From the NCBI GenBank assembly GCA_963978905.1, contig OZ022257.1:19115664-19179663 (forward strand): DNA of 64,000 nucleotides, given 5' to 3'. Each line of letters opens with the position of its first letter. The stretch's first letter is position 1. This stretch comes from Trichostrongylus colubriformis (Eukaryota; Nematoda; Chromadorea; Rhabditida; Trichostrongylidae). The notes beneath the pieces are model-generated. The model searched no databases, was not told the origin of the DNA, and worked only from the letters and a program-made list of their open reading frames with translations. A program made the translations under genes and the position numbers. Positions 57,701 through 64,000 of this stretch are shown here, in pieces.

Positions 57701-59574
57701 AAAAGATGCGCGGAAGATGCAAATACAGACCACAAAGTTGCGCTTTTGTATCCGGATTTCTTTGCCGATTATCGCTTCTAACATGAAATATTCTTTTCAA
57801 ACGATCATTGTTATCTTCTTACTTCTTTCGACTCCTGTTCCTTTATGACCTGCCTCACCCTCTTCGTCACTGTGCCCGAAGCGGAGGCCATCCATTGTAT
57901 CTTGAGGGCAAGTTATGATGGGTTGGTTGACACTGTATGTTGATCACATAGTAAACTTCGTGTTGATACCTCTTTATTTCCGGGTATGGTAGGGCTTTAT
58001 CAGGCGGCCAAACTTTTGCCTCACCCTGTATATGTTGTGGCTTGGAGCACATCTAAACACGTAAAATTAGTAGTAAAACTATCTTTCGGAATGTGAAATG
58101 AACAAAGTACAACCCATAGCGAAGTGTCCTCGACACACGTTTGTCTGCAGTAGTGGCTTTATAGCGTCACTGGATGGCCGATGTTCGAAACAGGCGATGG
58201 AGGAACTCCCGACTTCAGCTTCGAATGCTTTACAAATACATCGGTCTGCTACAATGCATCGTGGTCAGAAGACGTGCACTGCTGGTGTTGGAACTATTGA
58301 CATTTCCACTTCACTAGCCACTTCGCACTAACTTTCGATAGTACCATTGATAGAGATTCGTACACGACGATTTATGGGAAAGTGAGGAAGGTACATCCGA
58401 ATGAATGCTAGACAAGAAAGAACACAGAAAGTGATCATGAGTCCACAGCGCGACAGGCATGGCTAGTCATAAGAAGCACTACCTGAAAATGAAAATGAAA
58501 GGCAATCCTACCTTAAAAGAATTTTCAGGTAAAATGGAAGGCAATTCTACCTGAAAATTCTTTTCACCTAATGCCTTCCAGGTATTGGAGCCAAAATCGA
58601 TAAGGCGTCAAATTCAGTTAGTGCACTTCCTAGCCGTAGAGGTAAGGATAGGAACGGGGAGAAAGAGTTCGATCGCTTCGCCATGTAAACGTAAGAATTT
58701 CGCGGTAGCGGCCAGTTATGATATGACAATGATCTTTCAGCCTTCCCGTAAGACTTTATACGAGCACGTTTGTATCAATTACTAATATAAATCGTTCAGG
58801 TTTTGTTGTAAATCGCAATGGTTTCGTCGAATCATTTCGAAGGGACGTAATGTCCCGATAATATTCTTTGCACAAAACTCAACACTTGACGTGACTTTAT
58901 ATTACCGATGGGGTAAGCTTTTTTTATTCAAAATACGAGTCAGATCGCGATAACAAGATAAATAGTGAAGAGCACCGTACTGAAGGGCACCAGCGTCCTA
59001 AATTATCGTAGTGATAAAAAACCACTGTTACTTTGACGGCTAGGACCCCTACTTTCGTCTTCTCGGCAACACGTACGTAAGATATGAAAAATATCTGTTG
59101 AATTCCGCTGTTTTTCTTTCTTCTAATCTTATTCGTATTCTAGTTGTGAGTACCCCAGATGCAGAAGATGCAACGTACTTGAATTCCACACAGCTTAGTG
59201 AGGTCTATAAGCAAACCGATGATGATAATGGTACGAATTTAATGCGCTCCACGGGTTCTGAAAGTTGGTCTTATCTTGAAGATTTCAGGGCTGGAAATGG
59301 AGATTTTGCAAGGGCCGGAAGATGGTGTTGTTCCAGCGGGCAGATCGAATCCCGTGATAGCTCGAGCTTACGGAAGGATTAAAAGCAAGGTGAGGGTGCT
59401 AGTGCTTCTTTAAAACTATTCAAGAAAGATTTAAGTAAATTCTTACGCTGTTGTTAAAATTTTGCTAGCTAACAATAAGGTATTTCGTTGCAGCCGAGCT
59501 TCGATGAATCTGATTATGTTGGTGAATTCGGTAGCGATGGAGAAAGTTATGAGGACTTTTCCCTGTACTCATGA
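51746..59574 (+). CDS. Secreted astacin metalloprotease with EGF and CUB domains
   Basis: Zinc endopeptidase of the nematode NAS (subgroup III-like) family. Fifteen exons in phase: 51746-51820, 52692-52747, 53895-54046, 54592-54699, 54768-54853, 55897-56028, 56083-56156, 56215-56342, 56723-56801, 56859-57015, 57077-57198, 58800-58912, 59144-59230, 59289-59389 and 59494-59574; 516 residues. Seen: signal peptide 1-18 or so; propeptide with MDGD (48-51) at the FxGD aspartate-switch position; RRKR (66-69) furin-type maturation site; zinc motif HEIAHALGLFHHQQR from His165 with Glu166, His169 and His175; Met-turn GSVMHY with Met222 and Tyr224; an EGF-like module from 271 (CLNGGY, CPTGFGGDVC); a CUB from about 312 (CGGL) to 427 (RFCC, YYRW); then an acidic tail ending SYEDFSLYS. 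The residue after the third zinc His is His, where Glu is usual. The first two exons rest on phase and composition and are less certain. An AATAAA follows the stop. Confidence 0.85.
52221..52457. mobile_element. MITE-D copy
   Basis: GGGTGTACCCTTATGTCAGG and an end AACATAAGGGTATACCCC. It lies in the first astacin intron. Confidence 0.75.
52522..52680. repeat. tandem duplication of a unit of about 77 bp
   Basis: Two copies of a unit containing AAAATGATACGTATA, TTAGCCACGAGGATTACTTT and an ACTGTGT end, differing at a few bases. It sits immediately upstream of astacin exon 2. Confidence 0.85.
52905..53108. mobile_element. MITE-E copy
   Basis: GGGTGTGTGCCATTAGGAC on the left, GTCCTAATGGCACACCC on the right. 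It lies in astacin intron 2. Confidence 0.7.
53100..53205. repeat. three spaced repeats of GGCACACCCGAGGGAGGT
   Basis: Two adjacent units and a third after about 50 bp. Each begins with the terminal sequence of MITE-E, so they look like end-repeats of that family. Confidence 0.75.
54137..54566. mobile_element. MITE-A copy
   Basis: 430 bp, AAAGGAATCGTCCACGG and near-complement. It fills most of the astacin intron 54047-54591 and stops about 25 bp before the next acceptor. Confidence 0.85.
57376..57490. mobile_element. MITE-A left-half relic
   Basis: Weak match to one arm (TATTTATGATGAATTCGC, GACCACATACAGAGTTCC). It lies in the astacin intron 57199-58799. Confidence 0.4.
58515..58563. repeat. 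short hairpin
   Basis: AAAAGAATTTTCAGGTA mirrored by TACCTGAAAATTCTTTT, with flanking imperfect repeats of AAGGCAATYCTACC. Confidence 0.65.
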
Positions 59575-59607
59575 CGAATCTGTGCTTAGGATTTTTATAT
59601 GTATCAC

Positions 59608-59613
59608 AATAAA
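59608..59613 (+). promoter_or_regulatory. polyadenylation signal AATAAA of the astacin gene
   Basis: A canonical AATAAA lies 34 bases after the astacin stop codon on the same strand, at normal nematode spacing. Confidence 0.6.
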
Positions 59614-60159
59614 AGATAGATTATATGTCCTGTGTTCTCTTAACACATATACATATAATGAATGTTCCATGCTGTGATGTGTGGCTGTACATCATTCTGT
59701 ATGATTGGGCGGGAAATGCCACATGGGATTGTTTGTTGCACAGCCCAAGCCCATGAGGGAGTAAACTACAAAACTGTTACGAAAAAGGAAAAGGTATCAT
59801 GGACTAGGATGCTTTGTGCTCATCCCAGTGGAACGAACGGGCGTGCATGGCCTTTGGCCCGTCGGGATGTCACGCAAAAATTTGCTAGGGAAGCTGCTAT
59901 CTCATGACGGAATTCGACCGCCTATCTCTTCCTACTACATCGCAAAGGGTTTTCGAAAACTGGCCCAATTCACGGTCTCCTTCTTGTTGCCTTGCTTAGA
60001 ATAGTTCGTTTAGTTTAGGTACTGATGACACCCACAAGGTCGATCAGGAAAGGGAACAGGGAACAATGCTGCCTCGATGCTGAAAAATGTCACCGCTCAC
60101 TAATTCCATGTGGGATCCACTTTTACTACTGATATTTTTATTGAAACCGTTCCAAGATT

Positions 60160-61080
60160 CATGATGCTATTGTATACGAGGCTAACGTTTCGGCGTCTTC
60201 GCCTTCTTCAGAGCTCGAAAAGTCGGGAAATATTGACTCAATCCACTCTGAATCTTCTACAATCTCTAGAACATTTTCAATAGAGTAGAGAACCAGCTCT
60301 CGGTATCGATTAATCGGAGTGTGCCATGGGCTTAACTTGGTATGCTGCGACTGGGGCACAGGATGGACCACCAGTACAACAGGCTTTTGGTAGGTTGAGG
60401 AGCGCGGCCTTCACCTCCACGGTGTCAACCTGGAGATAAGTCTAAACTTGAAGAGGCCCAGAAAGGGTGCGAGGTTGCTGACTCCTATTGATTTTAGGGT
60501 TTCTTGCTGTAATCCAAAAAATTTTGAAGGTTCCCGCGCGGTGGTTTCGGGTTCGAGTGCCGTGATGGCGAGGAAACTGCAAATTCGGTATCTCATGGTA
60601 CTGAACCCTATGCATACCTAAGGGAGTCTGAGTTTTTGACCTTTTGAGACTCTCCAAGTTCCCCAACTCGAGTGCTGAGGGGCGCCCTGCCTCACCCACA
60701 TATTCCCTACCGCAGGCCTGACAACGGATCAAATAGATGGCCCCAGCTCTATTTCCCCTTATTATATTCCCCCGCAGTCACCCTTCTTATTAAAGGTGCG
60801 GACGACACAGTCAGGGGTGTCACACGAGCCGTCGTTTAATACAAGCGATTTAGAACCAACTCTTTCTAATTGTAAGACAGAAATGAAATAGACTGTTCCC
60901 ATAGATTTTCGTAAAATGGGGCCTAGACAACGTAGAGAGGGAACTGATGGGAGGCGTAGAGAGCCGTAGAGAGAGACTCCTTGAAAGGGGATCTGATAAC
61001 CATACTTGAGCAGTGAGCAGAGAACGATTCCTGAAACATACGACCCCATCCCAAACATCCTCCGTCGCTGCGTGGGATTA
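60160..61080 (-). mobile_element. Penelope-like element remnant (GIY-YIG end)
   Basis: On the minus strand one frame reads DGSCDTPDCVV, then IYLIRCQACGREYVGEAGR (the IYLI...YVGE core of a Penelope GIY-YIG nuclease), then TPLGMHRVQYHEIPN and WITARNPKINR, the usual C-terminal order of these elements. The downstream strand encodes the EEGEDAETLASY text. The reverse transcriptase part was not recognised, so this is a 3' fragment; it is broken by at least one frame change. Confidence 0.65.
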
Positions 61081-61135
61081 GAGCCAACCTCAAATCGGGC
61101 AGGTAGCCAAAAAAATGGCTACCTTCCCTATTCAT

Positions 61136-62027
61136 CGACCGATCTTGCTGCTACAGCCCTCATTTTGCGCGAGGGCTTGATATAGCAACACAAAGCTATT
61201 GGGTCACCCTAATATGTAGCAGTTCTAGCTGTTAGTAATAAAATAAACCATTACGTGAAAAAGATAGAGCAAAAAAAGGACTTTCACCACTGACCGATAT
61301 CGATTGATCGCTTTTTGTGTAGCGCTTTTTGCGTTCACACTCTGCGGTGCCAGCGACAAGGTGTGCTTGCGTGTCACTGCATCTCCCCCTATGCCCCTGC
61401 CTCGTTGCTCGCGTGGCCTCTTCCTTCCCCGTGCCCTCTGCCTCGCTGCTTGTGAACCCTATCGATAGCGCAATAAAATACGGTTTACATGCAACTATGC
61501 TCGGGACCTCCGCCCTGCGCACATTCGTATACAGTAAATGGTAACACATTCTCAGCTATTCAATCGTTAGACCTCGGTTTTCACTACATTAACGTACTGA
61601 GTTTTTCGGATCACATTCGGATGAAGGTGAATATGGCTCAGCTTCGCACTTTCCATATATTCAAAATTTTGGCCATGACTAATAGGAAAGCATTGCTTCG
61701 GGCATGAGCTCACGTACGGCCATTGGTTTGAGCCAGCATGACGGCGTTTAATCCTTTGAGCAGAGGGCATATCTATGCACTGGACAATTTTACAGTTTTG
61801 CTTATTCGTTCTCATGGCTTCTTCTATTTCAGAATATCGAACGCAAACCTCACTTTTAGAGCAGGTAGTAAATATTTGAAACTGGCTGAAAACATACCAC
61901 CCTCCTTACCGCAGGCTCAAATCAAAAAATATGTAACGAGTACGTTATGTGAAAGCTAAAATTCTTATTTCTCCAGAAGATCGGTCGCTTTGGGTTGTTT
62001 GTACTGTGTTGTGCTTGCTTTTTTGTT
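61136..62027. other. intergenic, no gene recognised
   Basis: Only motif-free open frames of 70-105 codons. Confidence 0.35.
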
Positions 62028-62560
62028 AAAGGCAGCATTAGGGGAAGTCGGACCAAAGGTAAAAGAAATAGTGCATATGAAAGTCGAGATACCTAGTAAC
62101 AGGATAGTGGAGAAAAAACGGATGGAAATGGTCAAAAACCCGAGAAATGGGACCCCCTTTCCACTGTTGGTTCTCGAGACGACCTTCCCGTCAAGAGGCG
62201 GGTAATCTGATCTAGTTTTCCATGGGCATTTTGCCAAGTAAACACAAGGAAATGTTTATTTTTTTGAGTGAGTTTCAAGCTAGAACTGCGAAAGCGCGAC
62301 GCAACACCTTCGATCTTGCCGCATCTCCTTGGTCGCTCCCACCCCAGTCAATCGGGAATTACGTTATCGGGAGGCGGGATCGTTGTATGCAAGAGGCGGA
62401 AAAGTTGGACGGTTGCGGCGTTTTTCAGTGCTTCTACAGCTAGGAGGGGCGCTTTTCCCCGGGATTTCGCCACAGATAGCCTTCTTAGGCCAAGGACTGC
62501 CATGTGAGTGACTTCTTGTAGGGATCTCTCCATTACCGCATTACCCCTAATGCTGTCTTT
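62028..62560. mobile_element. MITE-B copy 3
   Basis: Ends AAAGGCAGCATTAGGGGAA and the complement of AAAGACAGCATTAGGGGTAA. Interior is collinear with 41440-41990. Confidence 0.85.
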
Positions 62561-62602
62561 GAGTGTATAGTGGGTTCTTTTCTCCTTTTTATTCTTTCTG
62601 TC

Positions 62603-62644
62603 CTTCAATCGTATTGTGTCTCACTTCAATCGTATTGTGTCTCA
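62603..62644. repeat. 21-bp tandem duplication
   Basis: CTTCAATCGTATTGTGTCTCA occurs twice head to tail, separated by no more than one base. Confidence 0.8.
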
Positions 62645-64000
62645 TGCCGTATGCAGACGTAATAAACTCAAACTTAAACACATATGGGACACATATGGTG
62701 TGGAAGAGAGAGTTTGTCGCTCTCTGTACCTCATCTGGACTATGCACGTATTCGGCTATCAATGGGATTTATTTGTGCAAAAATGGAAAAAAAACGGAAC
62801 CGTTGGAGAGCAGCAACCATCCAATATTGTCGTTCGTCGCTCTTTTTTCTCTTCGCGGCAGTCAAAGTTCGTGCAGAATGTCTTCAGCGGATATATCTGC
62901 CTAGAAATGGTGACCTGCTTCTTGAGATCTTCATGAGAATGTGTTACCCTAGAAGTAGTGTCGCTTTTAACACTTGCATCATTCAATAGTGTACACATTA
63001 TTGAATGTGTGATCTGGCAGATGCCCGTCATGGGCACAATTCTGCAAGATCACACCTTCAAAAATGTGTATGCTATTGAGTGAGGAGCGTGCTTAAATTA
63101 AAATCCAAAAATTTTATGTGCGTTTATGTATTGCTCAAAAAGCGTTCTCATGACAATAACAATTATTTTTTCAATTGCTTAATCAATCGTTCGGTCAATG
63201 CAAGTGGGAAGGGGAAACGAAACATTTTACAATTCCTCCTACATGAAAAAGTATCTGACTGAGGTCCTGTCTTATGTGCTTAGCCTGAGCATAGGGGAGA
63301 AATCAGCTTCGAAATTTGTGGAAACGTTGCGTCTCTCCCCCAACTTCCATTGCCCTCAGTGTTGTGCTCTTCAGTGTATGAATATGAAACACATGAAGTT
63401 CTCTTCTCCTGTCAAGTAATAAATTCAGTTGGGTCTAAGCACTTGTTTAGTTCTCGACAAAGATATACTTGTATGTGTGTAGAACAATACCTCAGATCTT
63501 TATCACTTCCCAGACTACGCGTTAAAGCATGGTGCATTATCATAACGATTTTTCGAATGAAGACAGTTGTAGGGATAATGCGGGCGGTGAAAAAATCGTG
63601 GAGTGAAACATAACGAATAGGGGATCTAAAACAAATCTGTGGAGCAGTTTCCGGTGGGAGGAGCGCGATGAGATTAAGGAGAAGTCCTTTTCAACTGACT
63701 CCGCCTTTCCTAGCAGAATCTGCCTCATAGGTTCGAATTCACCGGAAAATGATTGAGGTATAGAGTAATGAGCATGATAGCGGAATGATACTTATCCTAT
63801 CATATTAATGCCGTATCGATTGGAATTACGTGCTGTTTAAAGTGTAGATTTTGATGCTGAAAACTTCCACAGGTCAGTATCAAAGATCGGAAAGGATGAT
63901 GCAACTGAATCGCCCTTACCACTGCCTGTAAATTGGATGGCTATACGTGGGAACTATCTGCTCTCATAGGGGTGGGGGTCACGAGGTCGAATTTCCGCTT
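62645..64000. other. intergenic to right edge, no gene recognised
   Basis: A possible exon at 63873-63927 (plus; AG before, GT after) reads KIGKDDATESPLPLP, with VNWMAI following if the donor is ignored. That faintly recalls a kinase activation segment, but it cannot be confirmed at the edge. Confidence 0.3.

Overview
The window is nuclear DNA of a nematode, most likely a strongylid (hookworm-type) species. Several things point there: small exons separated by introns with GT donors and TTTCAG-type acceptors; nematode-style genes (DEG/ENaC channel, astacin metalloprotease with EGF and CUB domains, ire-1); and a dense load of RTE, Tc1/mariner and Penelope remnants plus MITEs. There are no operons, CRISPR arrays or prokaryotic features. 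The species assignment is inference.

Four spliced genes can be reconstructed by following reading phase across splice sites. (1) 1-8492, minus strand: the 5' two thirds of a DEG/ENaC cation channel subunit, running off the left edge. (2) 9313-29277, plus strand: ire-1, the ER stress sensor kinase/RNase. The C-terminal part of the luminal domain, the membrane segment, the kinase and the KEN RNase are present, but the first exons of the luminal domain are not found. (3) 35583-42744, minus strand: five internal exons of a CCDC50-like coiled-coil protein with ubiquitin-interacting-type helices; both ends are missing. (4) 51746-59574, plus strand: a complete 15-exon secreted astacin (signal peptide, FxGD-type propeptide, protease, EGF, CUB, acidic tail).

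Most of the rest is mobile DNA. The four largest ire-1 introns each hold one: a mariner-like element (10021-10945), a Tc3-like element with two-site terminal repeats (12646-14192), an antisense RTE retrotransposon (17234-20490) and an antisense mariner (24429-25328). Elsewhere there is another mariner (36751-37632), a Penelope-type GIY-YIG remnant (60160-61080), several MITE families (some nested in each other), two unassigned inverted-repeat elements (32478-33877 and 46361-47108), a fold-back element beside a 342-bp duplication (3379-4968), and four near-perfect hairpin palindromes.

The genes do not form an evident pathway. The head-to-head layout of the channel and ire-1, with only about 0.8 kb between their coding parts, is the most informative arrangement, because it leaves no room for the missing part of ire-1.
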